Below, one piece after another: positions 27,321 to 36,261 of a DNA stretch of 64,000 nt. The number at the start of each line of letters is the position of its first letter. The stretch's first letter is position 1. The notes below the pieces were generated by a model. That model made no database searches, was not told the origin of the DNA, and saw only the letters and a program-made list of their open reading frames with translations. Location: NCBI GenBank assembly GCA_045536815.1, contig JAZSOH010000029.1, forward strand, positions 25,059 through 89,058. Direction: 5' to 3'. The DNA is from UMGS1279 sp045536815 (GTDB taxonomy: Bacteria; Bacillota; Clostridia; Oscillospirales; Acutalibacteraceae). The position numbers and the translations under genes are program-made.

Positions 27321-28247
27321 TTGAACACCGAAACAAAATCGGCATTTATTTTAGTTGTTGGTAGGCCAAACGTTGGCAAATCTTCTTTTGTTAACGCGGC
27401 GGTAGGTCAAAAGGTTGCAATTGTTTCAGATAAGCCGCAAACAACAAGAACAAGGATTATGGGGGTAAAAACTGTAGAGGAAACTCAACTTGTTTTTGTT
27501 GATACACCCGGTTTTCATAAACCAAAAAATATGCTTGACGAGAGAATGACTAAAGCAACAAAAAGTGGTTTTTCTGACGTTGAAGCAGCGGTTTTAATTG
27601 TTGAGGCGGCTCCCAAATTCAAATTTGACCCCGATAATTTGCCTCCTGCAGAGGTTGAGCTTATTGCTGAAATTAAAAAGAGAAAAATCCCTGCAGTTTT
27701 GGCGATAAATAAAATTGACCTTCTCAGCGAAAAGGACAAGCTTTTGGAAATGATTTCGGCTTATATTAAGATGTTTGATTTTGCAGCAGTTGTCCCTTTT
27801 TCGGCTAAAAACGGTGATGGTGTTGTGAGCCTTTGTGATGAGCTTATTAAGTTTTCGAAACCATCACCGCATTATTTCGATGGCGACACGGTAACCGACC
27901 AACCTGACAAAACTATGATTGCGGAAATGATACGGGAGAAAATACTTACACTTTTAAATGACGAAGTTCCGCACGGCACCGCCGCCGAAATTGAACAGTT
28001 TTATGAGCGTGACAATAAAGACGGTGAGCCCGTTTTAGAGGTTGGCGCTACAATCTATTGCGAAAAGGATAGCCATAAAGGTATAATTATCGGCCGTGGC
28101 GGTAGTATGCTTAAAAAAATTGGCAGTATGGCGAGAAAAGATATTGAACAGTTTTATGGCACAAAAGTTTCCCTTAAGCTTTGGGTTAAGGTTAAAGAAG
28201 ATTGGCGTAATCGTGGTGGTATAATTCATAGTTTAGGTCTCGACTGA
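27321..28247 (+). CDS. era: GTPase Era
   Basis: A 308-residue GTPase that binds the 16S rRNA 3' end and assists 30S assembly. G1 is GRPNVGKSS (about residues 14-22), G3 VDTPGFHKPK, G4 NKIDLL and G5 FSAKNG. The C-terminal KH domain has KGIIIGRGGSMLKKIG. I chose TTG 27321, 8 bases after GGAGG; an ATG at 27294 overlaps ybeY. The order phoH-ybeY-era-recO matches Firmicutes, though the pgpH, dgkA and cdd genes that Bacillus carries here are absent. Confidence 0.95.
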   Translation: MNTETKSAFILVVGRPNVGKSSFVNAAVGQKVAIVSDKPQTTRTRIMGVKTVEETQLVFVDTPGFHKPKNMLDERMTKATKSGFSDVEAAVLIVEAAPKFKFDPDNLPPAEVELIAEIKKRKIPAVLAINKIDLLSEKDKLLEMISAYIKMFDFAAVVPFSAKNGDGVVSLCDELIKFSKPSPHYFDGDTVTDQPDKTMIAEMIREKILTLLNDEVPHGTAAEIEQFYERDNKDGEPVLEVGATIYCEKDSHKGIIIGRGGSMLKKIGSMARKDIEQFYGTKVSLKLWVKVKEDWRNRGGIIHSLGLD

Positions 28248-28309
28248 CTTAAATTTCCACTTATAAGTGTAGCCTTAAAATCTAATCCTACTATCGTGGG
28301 GTGATTTTT

Positions 28310-28477
28310 ATGGGAACAAGTGATAAATGGGAAGCCTTTTTAAAAAACGGTTCTGTGCTTGCATATCTTAGCTATGTAGCAGATAAAAAAAGTAATCCTT
28401 TGGAGTGTGGTAAGAAGCATGAAACTACAAACGCAAGGGTTAATAATAAAGGAAACGAACATTGGCGAGAGCGATAA
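28310..28477 (+). CDS. YqzL-like small protein
   Basis: A 55-codon frame with ATG 28310 and GGGGTG 7 bases upstream. The first 25 residues, with DKWEAF, the turn KNGSV and AYLSYVADKK, match the short YqzL family, whose gene sits between era and recO in Bacillus. The function of YqzL is unknown. The last 20 codons overlap the recO start by 59 bases in another frame and are not YqzL-like, so the tail may be only a by-product of recO sequence. Position and start signal make translation likely. Confidence 0.6.
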   Translation: MGTSDKWEAFLKNGSVLAYLSYVADKKSNPLECGKKHETTNARVNNKGNEHWRER

Positions 28478-29165
28478 GCTGCTTGTTATTTTGACCCGTG
28501 ACAACGGTATTGTTCGCGCCTTTGCAAATGGCGCGAGAAAAATTAAGGGTAAAAATTCTGCGGCCACATCGCTTTTTTGTTATGCAGATTTTTCCCTAAA
28601 TAAGACAAAGGATACATACAAAGTTACCGACGTAACCCCCATTGAACTTTTCTTTGATTTAAGATATAATCTTGAGGCTCTTAGCCTAGCACAGTATTTT
28701 TGTGAGATAATTCTAAAAATCACCCCCGAAAATTTCGAGCCGGATAACTATCTAAAGCTTATTTTAAATTCACTTCATTTTCTTATTAAAGGTGACAAAC
28801 CGCTTGACCAAATTAAAGCGGTTACTGAATTTAAACTAGCATCTCTTGCGGGGTTTATGCCTGACCTTTTAAACTGTGCAGGGTGTAACGATATAAGCGG
28901 TAAAAAAATTTATCTTTCGGTTTATGATGGTCTTTTGTATTGTGGTAATTGTGCAAAGGATAAAGAAGACCTTATTTCTTTAAATAACACATTGCTCGCT
29001 GCAATTAGACATATTATTTATTCCGATTTTTCGAAAATTTACAGTTTTCAAATTCCCGATAAAGATTTAACAAGGCTTTCTCTTATTAGTGAAAGGTATG
29101 TTTCGGCACAGTGTGATACTCATTTTAAAACTTTAGATTTTTATAAATCAATTATAAGGAAATAA
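28419..29165 (+). CDS. recO: DNA repair protein RecO
   Basis: A 248-residue recombination mediator that loads RecA with RecR and anneals strands. The N-terminal OB fold has QGLIIKETNIGESDKL and VRAFANGARKIKGKNS. The C-terminal zinc site uses CAGCNDISGK and YCGNCAKD. I chose ATG 28419 with TTGGAGTG upstream, rather than GTG 28407. The start lies within the YqzL-like frame, suggesting coupling. mutS2 follows after 4 bases. Confidence 0.93.
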   Translation: MKLQTQGLIIKETNIGESDKLLVILTRDNGIVRAFANGARKIKGKNSAATSLFCYADFSLNKTKDTYKVTDVTPIELFFDLRYNLEALSLAQYFCEIILKITPENFEPDNYLKLILNSLHFLIKGDKPLDQIKAVTEFKLASLAGFMPDLLNCAGCNDISGKKIYLSVYDGLLYCGNCAKDKEDLISLNNTLLAAIRHIIYSDFSKIYSFQIPDKDLTRLSLISERYVSAQCDTHFKTLDFYKSIIRK

Positions 29166-29169
29166 AACG

Positions 29170-31566
29170 ATGGAATATGATATTATAAAGCATTTAAAAG
29201 CGCTTGAATTTGATAAAGTTTTACTTCTTCTAAGCGAGAAAGCTTCGATGGAACAGACAAAAGAACTTTGCAAGGAGATTTTGCCTTCTTTTAGTTTAGA
29301 AAAGGTTAAATTTTTGCAAAATCAAACTAAGGATGCCTACACTTTAATTGCAAAATACGGAACGCCGTCTTTTGGCTTTGCTAAAAATATGAACTCTGCT
29401 TTTGTTTCGGCGAAAGCCGGAGGAATGCTTAGCATGGCACAGCTTTTGGAAATTGGTGAACTTTTTAGAGCAATTCGCTCTTTAAAACAGTGGAGCGAAA
29501 GCTTTGGCGGTCTATCCACCTCGCTTGACGAGTATTTTGAGGCTTTAATGCCCAATAAATATTTTGAGGATAAAATCTTCTTTTCTATTAAAAACAGCGA
29601 AGAGATGAGCGATACCGCCTCTAAAACGCTTTCTGACATAAGGCGTAAGCTTAAATCTTCGGCTATGAATATTAAGGATAGGCTTGAGAAGATAATTCGT
29701 GACCCTAAACATATAACCCACCTACAAGAAGCGATAATAACGCAACGTCAGGGAAGATATGTGGTACCTGTTAAAGCCGAGCACCGAGGACAAATTGACG
29801 GACTTGTACACGATACATCCTCTTCGGGCGCAACCCTTTTTGTTGAACCTATTTCTGTTGTGGAAATTAATAACGAAATTAAGGTTTTAAAGGGAAAAGA
29901 AAAGGATGAAATTGAAAGAATATTATTAGAGCTTTCGGCTGAAGCAGCGCAGTTTGCCGATAGTGCAGTTTCTTCTTACGAGGCTATGCTTTACCTTGAT
30001 ATTTGCTTTGCCAAAGCAAATTTGGGTTATAGTATGAAGGCTTCTTTTCCTGAAATCAATGGTGAAAAGGTTATTAGATTTAAAAACGCAAGGCATCCCC
30101 TTATTTCGTCAAAGGCGGTTGTTCCTATTACAGTTGAAATGGGAAGTGAATTTAGCGAACTAATAATTACTGGTCCTAACACGGGCGGTAAAACTGTATC
30201 GCTCAAAACCGTTGGTCTTTTAACCTTAATGGGCCAAGCGGGGTTAATGCTACCGGTATCCGATGGAAGCAAGCTTGCTGTTTTTGATTCTGTTTTCGCG
30301 GATATTGGCGATGAACAAAGCATTGAACAATCTCTTTCAACCTTTTCGTCGCATATGATAAATATCATTAAAATTTTATCTTTGGCGGGTTCGAATAGTT
30401 TGGTTCTATTTGATGAGCTTTGTTCGGGAACTGACCCGGTTGAGGGTGCGGCACTTAGTATTTCTATTTTAAGTGAGCTAATGCAAAAATCGTCAACTGT
30501 AATTGCGACAACACATTATTCTGAGCTTAAAGCATATGCTTTAGAAACAAGCGGCGTTCAAAATGCTAGCTGCGAGTTTGACGTTGAAACGCTTAAACCC
30601 ACCTATAAGCTACTAATTGGTGTTCCAGGGCGTTCTAATGCTTTTGCTATCTCTAAAAGGCTTGGTCTAGATGAAGAAATAGTAAATAGAGCAAAAGGCT
30701 TTGTTTCGAATGAAAACAGTAGGTTCGAAGAACTGGTTGCAAAGCTTGAAGACGCTTACCGCAAGGCCGAAAGAGATAAAGCTGATGCTATCAAAATCAA
30801 ATCAGAACTTGAAATGGCAAAAAAAAGCGCTGGTAAAAGGTTAGAAGAGCTTAATGCAGAAAGAGAAAAAATAACTCAAAAAGCAAGAGATACGGCTAAC
30901 CTTATTATTGAGGAAACGAGAGAAAAATCTAATAGACTTCTAAATGAGCTTGAAGACCTTAAGAAGAAACTTAACAAGGAAAATACAGCAGAGAGTTTAA
31001 TTAAGGCAAGAAGCCTTGCTAAGAGCTCTTTAAAAGGCCTTGAAAGTCGAGTTGACAGTGAAGACAGTAGTAGCGCAGTACAACTTAAAAAGCCTGATAG
31101 GCCTCTTAAAGCGGGTGATAAAATTAAAGCTTTGGGCTTTGGACGAGAGGGTATTGTAGAAAGCGTAAGCGATGACGGAAGTTTTGTTTTTGCGGTTATT
31201 GGTACTGTAAAAATGAAGCTTAAAATAGAAGAGGTCTCGCTTGTTGTTAGCGATAACAGTCTTAAGTCTAAAAAGCCTGTATCGAGGAAGGTTAAAGGTA
31301 TCACCCCAAAAAGCGAACGCACTATAAAAAGAGAGCTTGACATTCGCGGTTTTGCTTCTGACGAAGGGCTTATGGAAGTTGACAGATTCTTAGACGAGGC
31401 TGTTTTATCTGGCGCTGAAACCGTAACAATTATTCACGGAAAGGGAACAGGAGTCCTCAAAAAAGCAGTAAGAGCACATCTAAGAAGTCATCCGTCGGTC
31501 AAAGCCAGTCGTCCCGGTGTTTACGGCGAAGGTGAAGATGGAGTTACCGTAGTAGAAATAAAATAA
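29170..31566 (+). CDS. mutS2: MutS2 ATPase/nuclease with Smr domain
   Basis: A 798-residue member of the MutS2 family (also called RqcU), which lacks the MutS mismatch domain. In Bacillus it acts on collided ribosomes, and elsewhere suppresses recombination. The core has Walker A TGPNTGGKTVSLKT, Walker B LVLFDELCSGTDPVEGAA and the ATTHYSELK switch. A long coiled coil follows (about 520-620), a KOW-like segment with AGDKIKALGFGREG, and the C-terminal Smr nuclease domain with LDIRGF and IIHGKGTGVLK. A terminator ends the operon. Confidence 0.95.
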   Translation: MEYDIIKHLKALEFDKVLLLLSEKASMEQTKELCKEILPSFSLEKVKFLQNQTKDAYTLIAKYGTPSFGFAKNMNSAFVSAKAGGMLSMAQLLEIGELFRAIRSLKQWSESFGGLSTSLDEYFEALMPNKYFEDKIFFSIKNSEEMSDTASKTLSDIRRKLKSSAMNIKDRLEKIIRDPKHITHLQEAIITQRQGRYVVPVKAEHRGQIDGLVHDTSSSGATLFVEPISVVEINNEIKVLKGKEKDEIERILLELSAEAAQFADSAVSSYEAMLYLDICFAKANLGYSMKASFPEINGEKVIRFKNARHPLISSKAVVPITVEMGSEFSELIITGPNTGGKTVSLKTVGLLTLMGQAGLMLPVSDGSKLAVFDSVFADIGDEQSIEQSLSTFSSHMINIIKILSLAGSNSLVLFDELCSGTDPVEGAALSISILSELMQKSSTVIATTHYSELKAYALETSGVQNASCEFDVETLKPTYKLLIGVPGRSNAFAISKRLGLDEEIVNRAKGFVSNENSRFEELVAKLEDAYRKAERDKADAIKIKSELEMAKKSAGKRLEELNAEREKITQKARDTANLIIEETREKSNRLLNELEDLKKKLNKENTAESLIKARSLAKSSLKGLESRVDSEDSSSAVQLKKPDRPLKAGDKIKALGFGREGIVESVSDDGSFVFAVIGTVKMKLKIEEVSLVVSDNSLKSKKPVSRKVKGITPKSERTIKRELDIRGFASDEGLMEVDRFLDEAVLSGAETVTIIHGKGTGVLKKAVRAHLRSHPSVKASRPGVYGEGEDGVTVVEIK

Positions 31567-31567
31567 T

Positions 31568-31606
31568 AAAAGCGTAGTTACTTTATAAATAGTAACTACG
31601 CTTTTT
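31568..31606 (+). terminator. Intrinsic terminator after mutS2
   Basis: A 14-bp stem (AAAGCGTAGTTACT with its complement ending near 31604) is followed by TTTTTG, starting 2 bases after the mutS2 stop. Confidence 0.9.
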
Positions 31607-31639
31607 GTATTAAAAAAATAAAATAAGTTAATAATAACA

Positions 31640-31672
31640 AAAGAAAACCGTTTCGCTATTGCAAAACGGCCT
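31640..31672 (-). terminator. Intrinsic terminator after gap (minus strand)
   Basis: On the minus strand a 6-bp CCGTTT/AAACGG stem (31649-31654 with 31664-31669) is followed by TTTTCTTTTGTT, about 35 bases after the gap stop. Confidence 0.65.
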
Positions 31673-31704
31673 TCTTTATCTAAGCAGAAATTAATAATTG
31701 AATA

Positions 31705-32718
31705 TTAGTTAAGCTCTGCAAAGTATTTGATTGTACGAACCATCTGGCTTGTGTAGGAGTTCTCGTTATCATACCAAGAAACAACCTGTACCTGATAGGT
31801 GTCATCATCAATTTTAGCTACCATTGTTTGAGTTGCATCGAAGAGAGAACCATAAGTGATACCGATAATATCAGTAGAAACGAGGGGCTCTTCAGTGTAA
31901 CCAAAGGAAGCAGAAGAAGCAGCCTTCATAGCAGCGTTGATGCCTTCAACAGTAATATCCTTACCCTTAACAACCGCAACAAGAAGAGTTGTAGAACCGG
32001 TAGGAACGGGAACACGTTGTGCAGAACCGATAAGTTTGCCGTTGAGTTCAGGAATAACAAGACCAATTGCTTTAGCAGCACCGGTAGAGTTAGGAACAAT
32101 GTTAACGGCAGCTGCACGAGCACGGCGAAGGTCGCCCTTTCTGTGAGGACCATCAAGAACCATTTGGTCGCCGGTGAAAGCGTGAACAGTTGTCATAATA
32201 CCGCTTTGGATAGGAGCATAGTCGTTAAGAGCTTTAGCCATAGGAGCTAAGCAGTTAGTTGTACAAGAAGCAGCAGAAATGATGTTGTCTTCTTTTGTAA
32301 GAGTATTTTCGTTTACGCTGTAAACGATAGTGGGAAGGTCTTTACCTGCGGGAGCAGAAATAACAACCTTTTTAGCACCTGCATCGATGTGAGCCTGAGC
32401 TTTGTCTTTAGAGCAGTAGAAACCTGTGCACTCTAAAACAACGTCAACACCAATTTCGCCCCAAGGAAGATCAGCAGCGTTTTTCTCAGCATAGATTTTA
32501 ATTTCTTTGCCGTCAACAACGATAGCGCCGTCCTTAGCTTCTACAGTGTCAGCTTTTGCATAACGACCCTGAGCAGAGTCATACTTAAGAAGGTGTGCAA
32601 GCATTTTAGCATCAGTTAAATCGTTGATAGCTACAACCTCGTAACCTTCAGCACCGAACATTTGACGGAAAGCCAAACGGCCGATACGACCAAAACCATT
32701 AATAGCAACTTTAACCAT
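31705..32718 (-). CDS. gap: Glyceraldehyde-3-phosphate dehydrogenase
   Basis: A 337-residue glycolytic enzyme oxidising glyceraldehyde 3-phosphate to 1,3-bisphosphoglycerate. The NAD-binding start is INGFGRIGRLAFRQ. The catalytic Cys152 is in SAASCTTNCLAP, and the second catalytic region shows TVHAFTGDQ and RRARAAAVNIVPNSTGAAKA. The C-terminal WYDNENSYTSQMV is typical. It is monocistronic, with a near-consensus SigA promoter and GGAGG. Its codon use leans to GCA/GCT and AAC, as expected for a highly expressed gene. Confidence 0.97.
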   Translation of the reverse strand: MVKVAINGFGRIGRLAFRQMFGAEGYEVVAINDLTDAKMLAHLLKYDSAQGRYAKADTVEAKDGAIVVDGKEIKIYAEKNAADLPWGEIGVDVVLECTGFYCSKDKAQAHIDAGAKKVVISAPAGKDLPTIVYSVNENTLTKEDNIISAASCTTNCLAPMAKALNDYAPIQSGIMTTVHAFTGDQMVLDGPHRKGDLRRARAAAVNIVPNSTGAAKAIGLVIPELNGKLIGSAQRVPVPTGSTTLLVAVVKGKDITVEGINAAMKAASSASFGYTEEPLVSTDIIGITYGSLFDATQTMVAKIDDDTYQVQVVSWYDNENSYTSQMVRTIKYFAELN

Positions 32719-32749
32719 AATAATTTTACCTCCTAAAATTTATAATACT

Positions 32750-32778
32750 ATTTTACCCTTTTTTTACAGATTTTGCAA
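32750..32778 (-). promoter_or_regulatory. SigA promoter of gap
   Basis: On the minus strand, TTGCAA (32778-32773), a 17-base spacer and TAAAAT (32755-32750), about 30 bases before the ATG. Confidence 0.7.
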
Positions 32779-32867
32779 GAACTTTGTTTAAATTTTAACT
32801 AAGAAATATATACAATTTGTAAAATTCGTTTCATTTAGCAAAAAAAATTACTATTTGAGAGGCATAT

Positions 32868-33446
32868 ATGTACGAAATTAACAATAAAATTTTACCTAAA
32901 TCTTACCATAGACAAAAAATATTCAACGAATTAATTCATTTTGGATATACAAAACCCAGACTTTTGGAATATAAACTTATAAGAGAATGTGAAATTGCAA
33001 ATTTCGGTAAGGATAGGATAAAAAACACAAATATTTCTGCAGAACTTAAAAATATGTTGACCGCTTTTTCGGTTATGGCATATTTTAAAAATATAAATTT
33101 ATATTTCGAAATAGTTGGGGAAAGAAGCGGATATTTTTTTGCCGAAAAATTTGAGTATTTTGTTTGTAAGCTTTTAACTGACGCTATTAAAAACAGCACA
33201 GAAAACTGTTTTTATCTAAAAATTAAACTTACAGATAAAAAAATATATCTTACTCTTAAATACAAAGGAAAATTATTTGATAATTTAAGTCAAAATGTTT
33301 TTTCCTTTACTGTTGGTGAAAATGTTATTATAAATTATAGTGAGCAGTATATTAAAAGTAAAAAATCCACTCAAAAGCCTAAAGAGGTTTTTGAGTGGAT
33401 TTCAGATAGACTGTCAGACGTAAATATATCACTGATTGATATTTAG
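32868..33446 (+). CDS. Hypothetical protein, possible degenerate HATPase-like domain
   Basis: A 192-residue protein I do not recognise. GAGAGG precedes the ATG. It is lysine- and aromatic-rich with no membrane helix or signal peptide. Residues about 94-135 (FEYFVCKLLTDAIKNS, then alternating strands of KIKLTDKKIYLTL) resemble the N-box helix and strands of histidine-kinase ATPase domains, with D-A-I-K-N in place of N-A-x-K. No G1 or G2 glycine box is visible, so ATP binding is doubtful. Its 3' end contains the terminator of the opposing operon and overlaps the opposing gene by 18 bases. Confidence 0.55.
   Translation: MYEINNKILPKSYHRQKIFNELIHFGYTKPRLLEYKLIRECEIANFGKDRIKNTNISAELKNMLTAFSVMAYFKNINLYFEIVGERSGYFFAEKFEYFVCKLLTDAIKNSTENCFYLKIKLTDKKIYLTLKYKGKLFDNLSQNVFSFTVGENVIINYSEQYIKSKKSTQKPKEVFEWISDRLSDVNISLIDI
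33350..33402 (-). terminator. Intrinsic terminator of the FAD-oxidoreductase operon, inside an opposing CDS
   Basis: An almost perfect stem (33363-33376 with 33389-33402, extended inward by five more pairs including one G-T, loop 33381-33384) is followed on the minus strand by TTTACTTTTAAT. It begins 27 bases past the stop of the minus-strand gene and lies entirely in the plus-strand hypothetical gene. Confidence 0.85.
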
Positions 33447-35021
33447 TTTATTGATAATCGCTTCGGCGACTTTTATGCCATCAACTGCAGAAGAGGTAAT
33501 ACCTCCGGCATAACCTGCACCTTCACCTGTGGGATAAATGCCGCCTATATTTGACTCAAACTCTTCATTTCTAATAATTTTAACAGGGGAAGAGCTTCGA
33601 GTTTCGGGGGCGGTTAAAACGGCTGATTTATCAGCAAAGCCTATAATTTTCTCATTAAATTTTGGCAGTGCCTTTTTAAGTGAATCGGTTATATAATGGG
33701 GAAAAACTTCTTCGAGTTTTGTTAAAACAGGCTTTGGTAAAATTGTTGGAGAAACATCAGAAAATTTGTTTTCTTCGCCATAAAGAAAACTACCTACAGT
33801 TTCACAAGGCGCACCGTAGCCCTTAGTAAGCTCAAAGGCCTTTGTTTCAATTTCGCGTTGTAATTTAATTCCATCAAGGGGATTCTTGCCAAAATCTTCA
33901 GGCGATACACCCACAAGTAAAGCGGAATTGGCATTTATGCCATCTCGCGCAAAATAGCTCATCCCGTTTGTTACAATTGAATTTTCTTCACTTGCACCGT
34001 TTACAACAAAGCCTCCCGGACACATACAAAATGTGTAAACGCCACGGCCATTTTCAAGATGAACAGCTAGCTTATATTCAGTTGGCGGTAGGGTATCAGG
34101 ATAATTTTCACCATACTGTGAAACGTTAAGCTTTTTTTGAAGATGTTCGATTCTTACGCCAACAGCAAAGGGCTTAGCAACCATTTCAGCGCCGCATTTT
34201 AGAAGATTTTCAAAGGTATCTCTTGCCGCGTTACCGATTGCTAAAACAAGTGTTTCACAAGGTATAGAGAATTCCTTTTCGCACTTTTCACAAATTATTT
34301 CGGTAACTTGGCCGTTTGATACTATAGCTCTTTTAAAGGTGGTTTCAAAATAATATTCGCCACCGTTTTCTAAAATAAACTTTCTAATATTTTTTAGAAC
34401 AATTTGCAAACGGTCGGTTCCAATATGCGGTTTTGCATTTACTAAAATATCGGGGTCGGCGCCAAATTCGGCGAAAAGCTCTAAAACCTTAGCTATACGG
34501 GTATCTTTAATTCCTGTATTTAATTTTCCGTCTGAAAAAGTTCCGGCACCGCCTTCACCAAACTGTACATTAGAAGAAGTGTTTAAAATATTATTTTGTC
34601 TAAAGTTTTCAATATCCTCAAGTCTTTTTTCAACTTTTTTACCGCGTTCAATAATAATAGGGGAAAGACCAGCTTTAATTAATGTAATTGCTGCAAAAAG
34701 CCCTGCGGGGCCGCTTCCGACAATTATTGGACGATTTTGAGGCTTATTTTTTGCCTTTAAAAATACATATTTTCCTTCGGTATAAAAACTTGCGTTTTTG
34801 CAGTTTTTAATAGCAAGTTTTTCGGTTTTTTTGTCTAAGAAATCCACACAAAAAGAATAACAAAAGCAAGGGTTAGATTTTTTTCTGACATCAACCGAAC
34901 GGCGTAAAATTTTGGCGGTTTTGACGCTTTCATAGGGAACATTCAGTTTTTTTGTCACAACTAATTTAGCATCAAAATTTATATCATTTACAGATACTAA
35001 AACATTTTGAAGTTTAATCAA
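33429..35021 (-). CDS. Uncharacterised FAD-dependent dehydrogenase (COG2509 type)
   Basis: A 530-residue flavoprotein. After an N-terminal alpha/beta domain (about residues 1-85, LRRSVDVRKK) comes the dinucleotide-binding IIVGSGPAGLFAAITL, then NVQFGEGGAGTFSDGKL, the family hallmark, and a C-terminal GIYPTGEGAGYAGGITSSAVDG closing the FAD site. The family is widespread in anaerobes, but no reaction is established that I know of. I chose TTG 35021 with AGGTG 6 bases upstream; GTG 35030 is the alternative. It overlaps the upstream flavoprotein gene by 8 bases. Confidence 0.85.
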   Translation of the reverse strand: MIKLQNVLVSVNDINFDAKLVVTKKLNVPYESVKTAKILRRSVDVRKKSNPCFCYSFCVDFLDKKTEKLAIKNCKNASFYTEGKYVFLKAKNKPQNRPIIVGSGPAGLFAAITLIKAGLSPIIIERGKKVEKRLEDIENFRQNNILNTSSNVQFGEGGAGTFSDGKLNTGIKDTRIAKVLELFAEFGADPDILVNAKPHIGTDRLQIVLKNIRKFILENGGEYYFETTFKRAIVSNGQVTEIICEKCEKEFSIPCETLVLAIGNAARDTFENLLKCGAEMVAKPFAVGVRIEHLQKKLNVSQYGENYPDTLPPTEYKLAVHLENGRGVYTFCMCPGGFVVNGASEENSIVTNGMSYFARDGINANSALLVGVSPEDFGKNPLDGIKLQREIETKAFELTKGYGAPCETVGSFLYGEENKFSDVSPTILPKPVLTKLEEVFPHYITDSLKKALPKFNEKIIGFADKSAVLTAPETRSSSPVKIIRNEEFESNIGGIYPTGEGAGYAGGITSSAVDGIKVAEAIINKLNINQ

Positions 35022-36240
35022 AGTTATCACCTAAAAATTTTAAAATACCACATTTTGTCGCAAAAGCGCTACTCCACGCCCATTGTAAATTGTATCCACC
35101 GCAGTCGCCATCAAGGTCTAAAACTTCACCAACTGCAAATAGGCCGGATATTTTCTTAGACATTAAATTTTCATCGAATTCTTTCAGGTCGGCACCGCCA
35201 CTTGTGGCTTGGGCATTTGTAAAATCTGTATTGCCTAAAACCTTAAATGAGAAACATTTTATGGTCTTAGAAAGAATTAAAATTTCTTTTTCGCTAAGCT
35301 CACTCGTTAGCTTATTTTGACTAATATTCAAGGCTTTTAAAAGGGTTTGTCCTAATTTTTTGTTTATAAGACCGGCAAAGAAATCTGACAGTGGAATGTC
35401 CTTTAAAATTTCCCTTCGATAACTTAAAATTTTGCTTATTTTCTCTTCATCAAAATCCGGTAGTAAATCTAGCGAAATAACGCTATCTTTTACACAGTGT
35501 CGTGAAAGTTGCAAAATTGGTGGACCCGAAAGACCATAATCACAAAATAGAACTTCGCCATAATCACTCACTGTGCCGCTAATACTTTTAACCGAAACCT
35601 TGGCGTTTACTTTAATGCCTTTTAGTTGTCTTGTGAAGGTGTTGTCAGTTTTAACCTGAACAATAACGGGATTTTGTTTTATAATTTTGTGCCCAAAACC
35701 TTGGAGTATTTTATAGCCATCACCATCAGAACCCAGCTTGCTTCCACCCGCAAGGCCACCTGTTGCGATAATGACGGTTTTAGCTTTTATTAAACCTTTG
35801 TTTTCTGTAGAAACTATAAAGACATTATTTTCTTTTTTAACCGCCCTTACCTTTGTATCAGTTAGAAGCTTAGTACCGTCTTGAGAGGCGCGAAAGCGAA
35901 GCAAATCAACAACCGAATTTGCTTGAAAAGAAAGGGGATAAACCTTTTTATTTTCAGTGGCAAATCCCAGCCCTAAAGAAGCAAAAAAATCTTCGGTCAT
36001 TTCATAACTAAAGTTTTCAATAATTTTATAAGCCTTATCTAAACAGTTAGAGTAGTAATTTTCTTTATTTATGTCCAAATTAGTTATGTTGCACCTACCG
36101 TTACCTGTAATGGCGAGTTTTTTACCAACTCTATCCATTTTTTCAGCAACAGCAACCGAAACTCCGCTATTTTCTTTTTTAAGCATTGCGGCAAGGCAAA
36201 GACCTGCAGCACCGCCGCCAACGATAAGTACGTCGAACAT
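35014..36240 (-). CDS. HI0933/YhiN-family flavoprotein (NAD(P)/FAD-dependent oxidoreductase)
   Basis: A 408-residue protein with the N-terminal FAD motif VLIVGGGAAGLCLAAML, then KKLAITGNGRCNITN, ATGGLAGGSKLGSDGDGY, and the C-terminal GLFAVGEVLDLDGDCGGYNLQWAWSSA. The family is commonly annotated as aminoacetone oxidase or putative flavoprotein; biochemical data are scarce. I chose ATG 36240 with GAAGGT upstream, rather than 36261. It forms a two-gene operon with the next flavoprotein, implying linked redox roles. Confidence 0.87.
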   Translation of the reverse strand: MFDVLIVGGGAAGLCLAAMLKKENSGVSVAVAEKMDRVGKKLAITGNGRCNITNLDINKENYYSNCLDKAYKIIENFSYEMTEDFFASLGLGFATENKKVYPLSFQANSVVDLLRFRASQDGTKLLTDTKVRAVKKENNVFIVSTENKGLIKAKTVIIATGGLAGGSKLGSDGDGYKILQGFGHKIIKQNPVIVQVKTDNTFTRQLKGIKVNAKVSVKSISGTVSDYGEVLFCDYGLSGPPILQLSRHCVKDSVISLDLLPDFDEEKISKILSYRREILKDIPLSDFFAGLINKKLGQTLLKALNISQNKLTSELSEKEILILSKTIKCFSFKVLGNTDFTNAQATSGGADLKEFDENLMSKKISGLFAVGEVLDLDGDCGGYNLQWAWSSAFATKCGILKFLGDNFD

Positions 36241-36261
36241 AATTTTACCTTCTCTAAGCAA

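Noticed and set aside
30876..31343. 155-codon minus-strand frame opposite mutS2
   Set aside because: It is antisense to the coiled coil and linker of MutS2, is rich in Ser/Leu as expected of antisense reading, and has no start signal.
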